In this document: positions 1 through 13,220 of the stretch, in pieces | Numbering within the stretch: position 1 is the first letter of the stretch | How the letters are laid out: the number at the start of each line of letters is the position of its first letter | NCBI GenBank assembly: GCA_945910005.1 | Contig: OX246743.1 | Location: 46,950,361 to 47,014,360, forward strand | Source: Isoperla grammatica | Lineage: Eukaryota > Arthropoda > Insecta > Plecoptera > Perlodidae | Direction: 5' to 3' | Length of the DNA: 64,000 bases | The notes under the pieces: model-generated | The model's input: only the letters and a program-made list of their open reading frames with translations | Databases searched by the model: none | What the model was told of the DNA's origin: nothing | Program-made: the position numbers and the translations under genes

Positions 1-420
1 AAGTAACCCTGCTAGTTGTGTGGACTGTGCAGTGTAGTCCTTATGTTGGTCGCACTGTGGACGCATCGTGGGCCCGCGCGTGCTTTGAAGTCCATTACTA
101 CACACGTCACATGGCTAAGACAGGCGGGTCAAGAGGGAAGTAACCCTGCTAGTTGTGTGGACTGTGCAGTGTAGTTCTTATGTTGGTCGCACTGTGGACG
201 CATCGTGGGCCCGCGCGTGCTTTGAAGTCCATTACTACACACGTCACATGGCTAAGACAGGGGGGTCAAGAGGGAAGTAGCCCTGCTAGTTGTGTGGACT
301 GTGCAGTGTAGTTCTTATGTTGGTCGCACTGTGGACGCATAGTGGGCCCGCGCGTGCTTTGAAGTCCATTACTACACCCGTCACATGGCTAAGAGTTAAG
401 ACAGGGGGGTCAAGAGGGAA
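1..420. repeat. 137-bp tandem repeat, three copies, running in from the left edge
   Basis: Copies start at 1, 138 and 275 and are nearly identical; the third carries a small insertion near 390 and ends around 420. The unit is GC-rich, contains a GGGCCCGCGCG core, and is followed by unrelated AT-rich sequence. The array probably continues to the left of the window. No coding capacity is convincing. Confidence 0.9.
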
Positions 421-2712
421 GAGGTTAACAAAATAGAGGCGTATGGAATGCGCAGGACGAGTCAAAGATTGAGATTTAATTATTTCAATCACAATGGATC
501 TGTCTCGCTGAGATTGAGATCGTGGACAAAGGGGGGGGGGGGGGCGGTGGGTTTTTATCGCAGGTAATTATCGATGTTAAATGACAACAGCGCTATCGAA
601 GTCGAGAAATCGATGTCATATCGTGATTTCGTCACTCTTTCGATATCAACACTTTATTTATATAATAAAAAAGTACTGTCAGTAAAACCACTGAAATTAA
701 CGTTTTTTTTTAGTATTATCTTGAGATCGCTGCACTATGTTGAAAAAGTGACGAATGTTCGAATTGTGATTTCGTATAAGACACTGGATTGGATGGGTTG
801 CGGGCACCATGGTTAGTTATCACGAGGAGGGACCCACCTCAACCGGAGTCTTTTCAAGAGCCGCGAATACAGAATGTTTTAACTTTTAATTTTTATATTT
901 TTTACTTGAAACATTGTGTCTCAATGTTTTAGATATACACAAAAACTATTTCTAAAAAGAGAATGTACGTTTTATTTTGCATCGACATCGATTTTAATTG
1001 ACTCGTTGACGTATTCGATGGACAACTGCGATAATTTGTGTAACTCGTAAAAGAAATTGAAACTTCAGTGGAAAATAAAATCGTTTATAATGTGCGTTAT
1101 TATGTGGAATGCAGTCTTTGTGAGTATTAGTACGCATTAGCATTAGCGTGCGACCACGCAGAGCTTAATATAGACAATGACTCTGTCACTACTTTAGTTG
1201 GCAGCTCGAACCATACCTAGTGCAAACACACTTATTGCTGTTTACTGCATTAAATGCGTTACTTCACGGCTAATTTATAATAATTTACCGAGCTAATTTA
1301 ATTTACCGGCCCTTAAAATTACGTTCTTCATCAGCAAGAATAGCAGACGGGTGCACCAAAAACCTAGAGTAAAATTGGCAACAATCGAATTACAATGAAC
1401 AATAGACAATTTTCAATATTGATCTAGGACCCAAAAGTATAGAGTTAATGAGTTTCTAGGTTTTCATTGTTGTGCATTGTTTTGATTAAAGATTTAGAGG
1501 AACGTGATTAACTGTATCTAAGAGGCCTACATAAATTTCGAAAATGTTCTATTGGCAGCTAACTCATCCTCATAATAGCTTATATTCTTGCCACCAGAAT
1601 GCATCTAGTATTTCGAGTGGCATTACAACTAATAATAGCTCGTATCTGCATTTCGCGATTCACAGAAACCGCATCGAAATAATGCATAAAGCGAAGGTAC
1701 AAAATGGCGGCCGCCTAATTAAGCCGTGTGTATATTCTGGGCCGGCCATATTTCACTGCGTGTCACCAATTAGTCTGAGGACTGGGCGACGAAACCTCAG
1801 GCAGGTATTAAGATCGCCTACCACGGTGTGTTGAACGTTATTTATGTGATGTGGGTACTCGTGTGACGGCTGAGTAGTTACCTGCAATGCTATCATAATT
1901 ATACAGCCTCGTAGAGTGTCATCTTACAAAGCCCTTTGATGCATCATGTTTTTGCTTCAAAGCTCTAAGCAAAGATAAATGGCAGCATATTTTTTTTTTA
2001 AAGAGCGTTTCAATTGCGTGATATAAAGACGAGATTGCGTGATCTGGGGAATTTTGGGAACTTTCTGGTTTAAATTAATTACATTTTCAATAATTTTATA
2101 TAAAATATAGAAAATGTGTAATCGCAAAAAGTTTTCCAAGTGTTAGAGAAGCTGTGTTGATGAACACTGCCCAATGTATCTCACTGATAAGTGGAAATCA
2201 CCTCTATAATATCTCGTAGGAAGACATGAAATAGTATAACTAAATATAATGTGTTTGTTTATTTATTTGAATAGTAAACAAGGTTGGCAATGGAATTTTG
2301 ATCAGTTCTCAGACATTAATAGTTGACGCGTATAGGCTTTATATTTTAAAAATAGTGATGAAAATGTAGAAAATTTCAACTACAAATTGGGGTGCACATT
2401 AATTTACAAGAGTTAAGGTGATTAAACCACCTTAAAACATTTAAATAGAAACACACGGCGTTTTGTTTTAAGAATATTTTCACAAACTACAAACGCCCCC
2501 TCATCACATTTTAAAATATTTATATGTTGAAAATATGCCTAATTGACATTTCTATGGCGCGCGAAAGTCTGTCTGGCTTGCTGGCTCGGCTCATTATCAG
2601 ATCACGAGAAATATCTATTTTTACTGTTTTTATCGTCGTATCTGGTCTCTTTATTTCCACTCATTTATCACGGCTTATCCACTAGTTAATTACTGCGTTC
2701 TTCCGTAACTGC
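421..2712. other. Non-coding spacer, no gene seen
   Basis: About 2.3 kb of AT-rich sequence with short random open frames only. It contains a 14-base G tract at 531-544. I see no splice-bounded exon, tRNA or transposon ends that I can support. Confidence 0.5.
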
Positions 2713-5700
2713 GTGTAGGCCTGCTAGTGCTGTAGACAATGGGTGTCTTTGATGCGACGGGACGGGGCTGCCAAATGGCACACGGACACGCGCTATTCGC
2801 CGGTACAGAACCATCACAACCAAGACATTAGGAGATGCTGCCTGGGAGCACTGGTTGGGGCCTTAGTGCAAGGGTAGTCGGAGTATTGAACATGGTGGCT
2901 GGTGTAGGCCTGCTAGTGCTATAGACAATGGGTGTCTTTGATGCGACGGGACGGGGCTGCCAAATGGCACACGGACACGCGCTATTCGCCGGTACAGAAC
3001 CATCACAACCAAGACATTAGGAGATGCTGCCTGGGAGCACTGGTTGGGGCCTTAGTGCAAGGGTAGTCGGAGTATTGAACATGGTGGCTGGTGTAGGCCT
3101 GCTAGTGCTGTAGACAATGGGTGTCTTTGATGCGACGGGACGTGGCTGCCAAATGGCACACGGACACGCGCTATTCGCCGGTACAGAACCATCACAACCA
3201 AGACATTAGGAGATGCTGCCTGGGAGTGGAGAGAGAGCACTGGTTGGGGCCTTAGTGCAAGGGTAGTCGGAGTATTGAACATGGTGGCTGGTGTAGGCCT
3301 GCTAGTGCTGTAGACAATGGGTGTCTTTGATGCGACGGGACGTGGCTGCCAAATGGCACACGGACACGCGCTATTCGCCAGTACAGAACCATCACAACCA
3401 AGACATTAGGAGATGCTGCCTGGGAGCACTGGTTGGGGCCTTAGTGCAAGGGTAGTCGGAGTATTGAACATGGTGGCTGGTGTAGGCCTGCTAGTGCTGT
3501 AGACAATGGGTGTCTTTGATGCGACGGGACGGGGCTGCCAAATGGCACACGGACACGCGCTATTCGACAGTACAGAACCATCACAACCAAGACATTAGGA
3601 GATGCTGCCTGGGAGTCAAGAGTGAGCACTGGTTGGGGCCTTAGTGCAAGGGTAGTGGGAGTATTGAACATGGTGGCTGGTGTAGGCCTGCTAGTGCTGT
3701 AGACAATGGGTGTCTTTGATGCGACGGGACGGGGCTGCCAAATGGCACACGGACACGCGCTATTCGCCGGTACAGAACCATCACAAGCAAGACATTAGGA
3801 GATGCTGCCTGGGAGCACTGGTTGGGGCCTTAGTGCAAGGGTAGTCGGAGTATTGAGCATGGTGGCTGGTGTAGGCCTGCTAGTGCTGTAGACAATGGGT
3901 GTCTTTGATGCGACGGGACGGGGCTGCCAAATGGCACACGGACACGCGCTATTCGACAGTACAGAACCATCACAACCAAGACATTAGGAGATGCTGCCTG
4001 GGAGTCAAGAGTGAGCACTGGTTGGGGCCTACGTGCAAGGGTAGTCGGAGTATTGAGCATGGTGGCTGGTGTAGGCCTGCTAGTGCTGTAGACAATGGGT
4101 GTCTTTGATGCGACGGGACGGGGCTGCCAAATGGCACACGGACACGCGCTATTCGACAGTACAGAACCATCACAACCAAGACATTAGGAGATGCTGCCTG
4201 GGAGTCAAGAGTGAGCACTGGTTGGGGCCTTAGTGCAAGGGTAGTGGGAGTATTGAACATGGTGGCTGGTGTAGGCCTGCTAGTGCTATAGACAATGGGT
4301 GTCTTTGATGCGACGGGACGGGGCTGCCAAATGGCACACGGACACGCGCTATTCGCCGGTACAGAACCATCACAACCAAGACATTAGGAGATGCTGCCTG
4401 GGAGCACTGGTTGGGGCCTTAGTGCAAGGGTAGTCGGAGTATTGAACATGGTGGCTGGTGTAGGCCTGCTAGTGCTGTAGACAATGGGTGTCTTTGATGC
4501 GACGGGACGTGGCTGCCAAATGGCACACGGACACGCGCTATTCGCCGGTACAGAACCATCACAACCAAGACATTAGGAGATGCTGCCTGGGAGTGGAGAG
4601 AGAGCACTGGTTGGGGCCTTAGTGCAAGGGTAGTCGGAGTATTGAACATGGTGGCTGGTGTAGGCCTGCTAGTGCTATAGACAATGGGTGTCTTTGATGC
4701 GACGGGACGGGGCTGCCAAATGGCTCACGGACACGCGCTATTCGACAGTACAGAACCATCACAACCAAGACATTAGGAGATGCTGCCTGGGAGTCAAGAG
4801 TGAGCACTGGTTGGGGCCTTAGTGCAAGGGTAGTGGGAGTATTGAACATGGTGGCTGGTGTAGGCCTGCTAGTGCTATAGACAATGGGTGTCTTTGATGC
4901 GACGGGACGGGGCTGCCAAATGGCACACGGACACGCGCTATTCGACAGTACAGAACCATCACAACCAAGACATTAGGAGATGCTGCCTGGGAGTCAAGAG
5001 TGAGCACTGGTTGGGGCCTTAGTGCAAGGGTAGTCGGAGTATTGAACATGGTGGCTGGTGTAGGCCTGCTAGTGCTATAGACAATGGGTGTCTTTGATGC
5101 GACGGGACGGGGCTGCCAAATAGCACACGGACACGCGCTATTCGACGGTACAGAACCATCACAACCAAGACATCAGGAGATGCTGCCTGGGAGTCACTGG
5201 TTGGGGCCTTAGTGCAAGGGTAGTCGGAGTATTGAACATGGTGGCTGGTGTAGGCCTGCTAGTGCTGTAGACAATGGGTGTCTTTGATGCGACGGGACGG
5301 GGCTGCCAAATGGCACACGGACACGCGCTATTCGCCGGTACAGAACCATCACAACCAAGACATTAGGAGATGCTGCCTGGGAGTGAAGAGTGAGCACTGG
5401 TTGGGGCCTTAGCGCAAGGGTAGTCGGAGTATTGAACATGGTGGCTGGTGTAGGTCTGCTAGTGCTATAGACAATGGGTGTCTTTGATGCGACGGGACGT
5501 GGCTGCCAAATGGCACACGGACACGCGCTATTCGCCGGTACAGAGCCATCACAACCAAGACATTAGGAGATGCTGCCTGGGAGTCAAGAGTGGGCACTGG
5601 GTTCACTGGTTGGGGCCTTAGTGCAAGGGTAGTCGGAGTATTGAACATGGTGGCTGGTGTAGGCCTGCTAGTGCTATAGACAATGGGTGTCTTTGATGCG

Positions 5701-7852
5701 ACGGGACGGGCTGCCAAATGGCACACGGACACGCGCTATTCGACGGTACAGAACCATCACAACCAAGACATTAGGAGATGCTGCCTGGGAGTGGAGAGTG
5801 AGCACTGGTTGGGGCCTTAGTGCAAGGGTAGCCGGAGTATTGAACATGGTGGCTGGTGTAGGCCTGCTAGTGCTGTAGACAATGGGTGTCTTTGATGCGA
5901 CGGGACGGGGCTGCCAAATGGCACACGGACACGCGCTATTCGACGGTACAGAACCATCACAACCAAGACATTAGGAGATGCTGCCTGGGAGTCAAGAGAG
6001 ATCACTGGTTGGGGCCTTAGTGCAAGGGTAGTCGGAGTATTGAACATGGTGGCTGGTGTAGGCCTGCTAGTGCTGTAGACAATGGGTGTCTTTGATGCGA
6101 CGGGACGGGCTGCCAAATGGCACACGGACACGCGCTATTCGCCGGTACAGAACCATCACAACCAAGACATTAGGAGATGCTGCCTGGGAGTCAAGAGAGA
6201 TCACTGGTTGGGGCCTTAGTGCAAGGGTAGTCGGAGTATTGAACATGGTGGCTGGTGTAGGTCTGCTAGTGCTGTAGACAATGGGTGTCTTTGATGCGAC
6301 GGGACGGGGCTGCCAAATGGCACACGGACACGCGCTATTCGACGGTACAGAACCATCACAACCAAGACATTAGGAGATGCTGCCTGGGAGCACTGGTTGG
6401 GGCCTTAGTGCAAGGGTAGTCGGAGTATTGAACATGGTGGCTGGTGTAGGCCTGCTAGTGCTGTAGACAATGGGTGTCTTTGATGCGACGGGACGGGGCT
6501 GCCAAATGGCGCACGGACACGCGCTATTCGCCGGTACAGAGCCATCACAACCAAGACATTAGGAGATGCTGCCTGGGAGTCAAGAGTGGGCACTGGGTTC
6601 ACTGGTTGGGGCCTTAGTGCAAGGGTAGTCGGAGTATTGAACATGGTGGCTGGTGTAGGCCTGCTAGTGCTATAGACAATGGGTGTCTTTGATGCGACGG
6701 GACGGGGCTGCCAAATGGCACACGGACACGCGCTATTCGACGGACCAGAGCGATCACAACCAAGACATTAGGAGATGCTGCCTGGGAGTCAAGAGTGAGC
6801 ACTGGTTGGGGCCTTAGTGCAAGGGTAGTCGGAGTATTGAACATGGTGGCTGGTGTAGGCCTGCTAGTGCTATAGACAATGGGTGTCTTTGATGCGACGG
6901 GACGGGGCTGCCAAATGGCACACGGACACGCGCTATTCGACGGTACAGAACCATCACAACCAAGACATTAGGAGATGCTGCCTGGGAGTCAAGAGTGAGC
7001 ACTGGTTGGGGCCTTAGTGCAAGGGTAGTCGGAGTATTGAACATGGTGGCTGGTGTAGGCCTGCTAGTGCTATAGACAATGGGTGTCTTTGATGCGACGG
7101 GACGGGCTGCCAAATGGCACACGGACACGCGCTATTCGACAGTACAGAACCATCACAACCAAGACATTAGGAGATGCTGCCTGGGAGTCAAGAGTGAGCA
7201 CTGGTTGGGGCCTTAGTGCAAGGGTAGTCGGAGTATTGAACATGGTGGCTGGTGTAGGCCTGCTAGTGCTGTAGACAATGGGTGTCTTTGATGCGACGGG
7301 ACGGGGCTGCCAAATGGCACACGGACACGCGCTATTCGCCGGTACAGAGCGATCACAACCAAGACATTAAGAGATGCTGCCTGGGAGTCAAGAGAGATCA
7401 CTGGTTGGGGCCTTAGTGCAAGGGTAGTCGGAGTATTGAACATGGTGGCTGGTGTAGGCCTGCTAGTGCTGTAGACAATGGGTGTCTTTGATGCGACGGG
7501 ACGGGGCTGCCAAATGGCACACGGACACGCGCTATTCGACGGTACAGAACCATCACAACCAAGACATTAGGAGATGCTGCCTGGGAGTCAAGAGTGAGCA
7601 CTGGTTGGGGCCTTAGTGCAAGGGTAGTCGGAGTATTGAACATGGTGGCTGGTGTAGGCCTGCTAGTGCTATAGACAATGGGTGTCTTTGATGCGACGGG
7701 ACGTGGCTGCCAAATGGCACACGGACACGCGCTATTCGCCGGTACAGAGCCATCACAACCAAGACATTAGGAGATGCTGCCTGGGAGTCAAGAGTGAGCA
7801 CTGGTTGGGGCCTTAGTGCAAGGGTAGTCGGAGTATTGAACATGGTGGCTGA
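2713..7852. repeat. Satellite array of about 26 units of 189/200/209 bp
   Basis: Unit starts (at GTGTAGGCCTGC) are seen at about 2713, 2902, 3091, 3291, 3480, 3680, 3869, 4069, 4269, 4458, 4658 and so on to 7653, with the last unit ending near 7852. Units differ mainly by presence or absence of an 11-bp stretch before GCACTGGTTGGGG (189 versus about 200 bp) and by a further GGGTTCACT insertion in two units (about 209 bp). Point variants (GCCGG/GACGG/GACAG; GTAGAC/ATAGAC) recur in different combinations, as expected for unequal exchange. The periods are mostly not multiples of three, so the repeated short open frames on both strands are not genes. Confidence 0.95.
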
Positions 7853-8317
7853 TGTACATTCATTACGAGCATTTCCTGTTAAGAAAGTGTACATTTACAT
7901 TTCTCAAATCATATTATTCTTTTACAATGAAAACCTTGAATTCATTTTATTTTTATTTATTTGATCCACGTAGACTTATTGTATTTCCGAATCCTATTCT
8001 GTTATTAAACATATTTACAAAAGCATTTGGACGTTTATTTTGAAATTTGGTATCTTATTTATCATTATTTTGGCGCATCTCTTTCTCTTTTGTCACCTCA
8101 CGTGGCCTTCATAAGTTTTCCTCTTCCTTTTGTCTCGTTTCTCTTCATGCTTGTCTTTGCGATCCGAACAATAACCCACCCCCGACTTCTCTTTTGACCA
8201 CCCCAGCGAGGTGCAATGGATCTCATTCGGGCGACGTCATAACTATGACCTAAACGGTCGAGACGTCGAACCTAAACCAAAGGAAATGGGTATCAGTAAA
8301 ACCTGACTTGTGACAGG
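7853..8317. other. Non-coding spacer between two arrays
   Basis: AT-rich, pyrimidine-rich sequence with no recognisable gene. Short open frames here have no family features and no splice context. Confidence 0.5.
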
Positions 8318-10296
8318 TTCAGTTACAAATCGTTACTATGTGTGACATTACGTAATTTTCGAATGACAGCCCGACAAACTTCCGTAATCATCCCAAAATC
8401 TGTGGTATATCACGCAGGCTGGATTATATATGTTAAAATATATATAATTAAGATTAGGTTCTCTTAATTAGAAGGAATGAAATTAAATGAATATACTCTG
8501 GTTCTCTTACAAATCGCTACTATTTGTGACATAACGTAATTTATAATGACATATCGTCAAATTTACGTAATTATCTCAAAGTCTGTGATATGTCACGCAG
8601 GTTTGTTTATATATGCATAAAGTAAATGTAGTTGAGATTAAAAACATGAAATCAAATTTAATGAATATACTCAGGTTCTCTTACAAATTGCTACTATGTG
8701 TGACATTACGTAATTTATAATGTCAGCCCGTCAAACTTCCGTAATTATCTCAAAATCTGTGATATTTCACGCAGGTTTGTTTATATATGCCTAAAGTAGA
8801 TGTAGTTGAGATTAATTAGATGAAATCAAATTTAATTAATATACTCATGTTCTCTAACAAATCGCTACTATGTATGACATCGCTACTATGTATGACATCG
8901 CTACTATGTATGACATTATGTAAATTTCGAATGTCAGTCCGTTTAAACTTCCGTAATTAGCTTCAAGTAAGTGGTATGTCACGGAGGTTTACTTATACAT
9001 TCTTCAACATGTAATTGAGATTAATTAAAACGAATCAAATGAAATAAACATACTCAGGTTCTTTTACAAATCGCTACTATGTGTGACATTACGTAATTAA
9101 TAATGTCAGCCCGTCAAACTTCCGTAACCATCTCAAAATCTGTGGTATGTCACGCAGGTTTGTTTATATATACCTAAAGTAGATGTTATTGAGAGTAATA
9201 TGAAGGAATCACATTAAGTGAATATACTCATGTTCTCTAACAAATCTCTTCTATGTATGACATCGCTACTATGTATGACATGTAAATATCGAATGTCAGT
9301 CCGTTCAAACTTCCGTAATTATCTTCAAGTCAGTGGTATGTCACGTAGGTTTGTTTATACATTCTTCAAACAGATGTAATTGAAATTAATTAAAACGAAT
9401 CAAATGAAATAAACATACTCAGGTTCTCTTACAAATCGCTACTATGTGTGCCATTACGGAATTTTCAAATTACAGCCCCTGAGACTTACGGAATTATCTC
9501 AAAATCTGTGATATGTCACGCAGGTTTGTTTATATATGCCTAAAATAGATGTAGTTGAGATTAATTAGATGGAATCAAATTTAATGAATATACTCAGGTT
9601 CTCTTACAAATCGCTACTATGTGTGACATTACATAATTACGTAATTTATAATGTCAGCCCGTCAAAGTTCCGTAATTATCTAAAAATCTGTGGTATGTCA
9701 CGCAGGTTTGTTGATATATCTTAAAGTAGATGTCATTGAGATTATTTAGAAGAAATTAAATTGAATGAATATACTCAGGTTCTCTTACAAATCGCTTCTA
9801 TGTGTGACATTACGTAATTTATAATGTCAGCCCGACCAAACAACCATAATTATCTCAAAATCTGTGGTATGTCACGCAGGTTTGTTTATATATACTTAAA
9901 ACAGATGTAATTGAAATTATTTGGAATGAATCAAATAAAATGAATATAATCCGGTTCTCTTTCAAATCGATACTATGTTTGAAATTTCGTAATTTCCGAA
10001 TGACAGACGCTGGTTCTTACGTAATTATCTCAAAATCGGTGGTATATCACGCAGGTTTGTTCATATATGCTTAAAGTAGATGTAGTTGAGATTTATTAGA
10101 TGGAATGAAATTTAATGAATATACTCAGGTTCTCTTGCAAATCGCTAGTATGAACATTTCGTAATTTCCGAATGTTAGACGCTGGTTCTTACGTAATTAT
10201 CTCAAATTCTGTGGTATATCACGCAGGTATGTTCATATATACTTAAAGTAGATGTAGTTGAGATTAATTATGGAATCAAATTTAATGAATATACTC
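8318..10296. repeat. AT-rich ~175-bp tandem repeat, about 11 diverged units
   Basis: Units start at GGTTC(T)CTTACAAATCGC-like sequence near 8318, 8500, 8673, 8848, 9058, 9232, 9423, 9598, 9779, 9954 and 10127. They are considerably diverged from each other, unlike the other arrays, so this looks like an older satellite. Many units carry the dyad TGACATTA-(9 nt)-TAATGTCA and a CACGCAGGTTTGTT block. The unit starting near 8848 has an internal triplication of an 18-bp segment (CGCTACTATGTATGACAT) near 8863-8920. No coding potential. Confidence 0.88.
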
Positions 10297-11879
10297 AGAC
10301 AGACGCAGACACCCGCAGACACACGCAGACTCACGCACCCAAGGTGATTCCCATATAACACCGTGAGCACAAAGGGAGGTTTGTCTCCGAGGCCCATCTG
10401 AAACACAGTCACGTGCGGCTACTGTGTGGCTGGCCAGGACACGAGGCCGAGTAGTGTTGTCTCTCGCTTATAGCTAATTAACATGTTGCGTCTCAGTCTC
10501 GGGGCCTTCAACAGGGGTTTCAACATTTGTAGATTTGTCAAACACAGAACGATACCAAAATGTAATTCAGTAAGACAATACCGAGGCGAATACGTTTGGT
10601 GCCGATTGAAGGAGATTATTGAATCGGCTCTAACACCCCCCCCCCCCCCCCTCGGCTCACAGTCTTGTAGATTGAACCAAACGGGATTATATTCAAATGT
10701 CTCGCAGTAATTTGCAAAGTAATTAAACTTGCTGACCGTGTTATAATAAGCTGCATCGCAATATGCAATACTCAATACGCAATACGCACTGCGCAATACG
10801 CACTGCGATCGGCTACGATCATGCAGACCTACTTGACTCTCAATGTGTGCATGAGCACTTGTCATTTGTTCACGAATAATAGACATATTTTGTAGGCATA
10901 AAATGCGGTAAACATGTAATGAATAATGACTTATTTATTTTGTTCTACTATTGTAAAAAATGGTACCCTTCTCTAGGTATCACGAAGAGCTCGAAAGAGT
11001 GAAAATTTAAGATTTTTTGTTCACATCTATTGAATGACATTCAATCTCAAAATGGTGTAATGTTTTGGGGCTACAAGATATCAAGAACTACAGATATTCT
11101 AAAACAAGGATTAATTAATTATTATCTGGATCATACGACACAATTTGAGATATTATTGTTTAATTTCATCCAAACAAAATCGATTCGTAAATTTCCCCTA
11201 GACCATTGTTGCATATTATTTGGTAAATTTATTTGTCTGGTGTGATTTCAATTATAATGAAAACTTTTCCCCGTCTGGGATTCGAACCCCGAACGTTGCG
11301 CTAATGTTTCTAGAGGAAAGTTCTATTTTGATAGATCTAATAGAACTCGTCTTAAAAAATTGGTAAAAATCACAATTAAAAAAAGTATCAATAAACGATT
11401 GTGGTAACGTTGAACAATCGATGTGTAGAATCAGTGCCAATCCGAGAAGACACGTTAGCACATGGGTAGCCAAGCCGGAGTATTTCTATAGACCCATTGT
11501 AATACACGAGTGACGTCACATTCAGACCCTCTTCATCGACCAACCGTTTATAAAACATGGGTGGAAAATCTTTTTTGGAGGGGGTAAAAAGACGTAGGAG
11601 GTTTGTTATAGGATGGATGTTGCCTCTCTCCCTCTCCTCCTCTCTTTCTTTCTCGCTTTGATTTTCCTTCTGTAGCTTCTGCCGTTGGCTTGCATGGTTC
11701 CTTCGGCTGCGTTATTTATTCGTAGCTCCTTGGTTGAGGCTGCGCGGTTGTTCTATCAGGAGCCGGAGCGCGTACACGTACACGCACACGTACGTACACG
11801 GCTAGACGTACTAACTGCACTCGATCATCTCACATTGCGATCATCGCACCTTTTTCATTCTGTGATCCCAGGACTTTTT
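10297..11879. other. Upstream flank of SoxE: simple repeats and a tRNA-like box, no gene
   Basis: Directly after the array is a CAGACACACG-type short minisatellite (about 10294-10336). A 16-base C tract lies at 10636-10651 and a degenerate CAATACGCA repeat at about 10760-10808. On the minus strand a good pol III B-box (GGTTCGAATCC) lies near 11279-11290 without a convincing A-box, probably a SINE fragment. Near the SoxE 5' end there is a polypyrimidine run (about 11622-11660) and an alternating purine-pyrimidine run (about 11768-11801). A 155-codon minus-strand open frame (10419-10886) crosses the C tract and resembles nothing I know. Confidence 0.5.
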
Positions 11880-12744
11880 TTTTTATATAAAGAAACGTGT
11901 ATTGTTAGTGTTGTGATTTGTGCGTAATCAGTGCGTCGTGCGTTATCAGCTGCGACTGAAAAGATAAGTGAACGTTTTTTGTTATTGTTATTATTATTAT
12001 TTCTGCGATTTTGGTGATTAAAGAAGAGAGAAAACATTTTCGAAACGATTGAGAACCTAAAAAAACAAGTTTTTCGTGAGTGTGTTTTACTTGGTGGGTT
12101 GGTTTTTGAAGTCTTGACAGGACGATGACAAGTAGAACGGCGATAGACAAACGATCTCTTCATTCGAACATTGCCCCAGTTTTTATTGGTGTCTCCCAGT
12201 GAACGAGCGCTCTGTCCTTCGTTGCAGGAAAAGTGTTATCAACTTTATCGCATCATTAATTAACATTGATTAGATGTTAATTGTTTACAATAGAGTTCTT
12301 TCTGTTTGCAAAGCGATCAATTACATTTGCGCCGGTTGATTTATTTGGTTTATTTAATTTCACTGGATTACTTATATTTCATGGTGATGAATTTTAAACA
12401 CAACATTATAAACAAACATTTTATAACTGTTTAAAAAACTTGCGATTTTTACAGATCTTTCGGTGTTTTAATATAAATTTACTGGTTAAAAAACAAAAGT
12501 ATTTTTTCTCCCTTAGATCATATTTTTATCTTGTGTAAAACAAACCTATTATTTAAATATTAAATTTTCACTTTTCTTCTAGAATTTAAACCCGGGCTAA
12601 GTTTCCTATCAGCTGCAACAAAGATTTGTTAGCAAAGTGTTTTGCGGGTCAAAATGGTGAAATAGTAGACAACTTGAATCGAGTACCTACAATCTTATCG
12701 CACATCAATCAGCTAAGTGATACTTTGCGCGGACCGGCACGAAC
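11880..12744 (+). promoter_or_regulatory. SoxE: Probable SoxE promoter and 5' untranslated region
   Basis: This is an inferred region, not a mapped promoter. A TATATAAAG-like element is at 11884-11892, and an insect initiator-like TCAGTG follows at 11928-11933, which is farther than usual from the TATA-like box. A possible short 5'UTR intron runs from a GTGAGT donor at 12076 to a TTGCAG acceptor ending at 12227. The stretch is AT-rich and lacks a longer open frame, as expected of a leader. The start site and the intron both need transcript evidence. Confidence 0.35.
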
Positions 12745-12868
12745 ATGTTCAAGAGTGTAGCGATGGCCGACTCCGGCGTTTCCCCGGCTACGAGCAGCAC
12801 AAACCTCGACGTTTCGACGTCCAAGGAAGGCGTCCCCCTAGACGAGGCCGTCGGGAAGCTCTTGGAAG
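12745..12868 (+). CDS. SoxE: SoxE transcription factor, first coding exon
   Basis: SoxE proteins are HMG-box DNA-binding transcription factors that act in the nucleus in cell-fate and gonad/gut development. This exon encodes about 41 residues. It is serine/threonine-rich and then ends in EAVGKLLEG, which is the front half of the SoxE dimerisation segment. The donor at 12869 (GAAG|GTACCT) is phase 1. Splicing to 53960 completes the Gly codon and gives [17 protein letters not shown], matching the vertebrate Sox9 layout of AV..L.GYDWTLVP ahead of the HMG box. I chose the ATG at 12745 (A at -3). An in-frame ATG at 12763 also has good context (G at -3 and +4) and would shorten the protein by six residues. 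Without splicing the frame meets TAA within 10 codons. The link to exon 2 is inferred across 41 kb of intron. Confidence 0.85.
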
Positions 12869-13220
12869 GTACCTTAACACATTGGCCGGAATAATAACAC
12901 TGGCACATTCACATTACATTTGTATTTTATTAATAATGATAATTCACTGTCAGTACTTGGTATAACCTTATAATAATAATGGATTTGGAGCATTACCTTG
13001 CTTAACGGACAATGTTCTGTACTGTGTTTGACCGATCGGTCTCGATGGGTGAAGGGGGAGAGGGGGGGGGGGGGGCGATCTGCAGTCGGGACACATTTTT
13101 ACGAAAATTATTATATTATCATTATAAACCATTTAAGAGGTAGGCCTATACATACAAGATGAAAAATTAAGATCCTCTTCTTCGATATTGATCACTTGCT
13201 ATTGATATCTGCACAATATA

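Noticed and set aside
2713..7894. Repeated 76-104-codon minus-strand frames starting MFNTPTTLALRPQP
   Set aside because: One per satellite unit, stopping at nearly the same place; units are mostly not multiples of three and indels are not frame-preserving.
10419..10886. 155-codon minus-strand frame
   Set aside because: Contains a poly-Gly run from a C tract and a low-complexity stretch from a short tandem repeat; no domain, no splice context.
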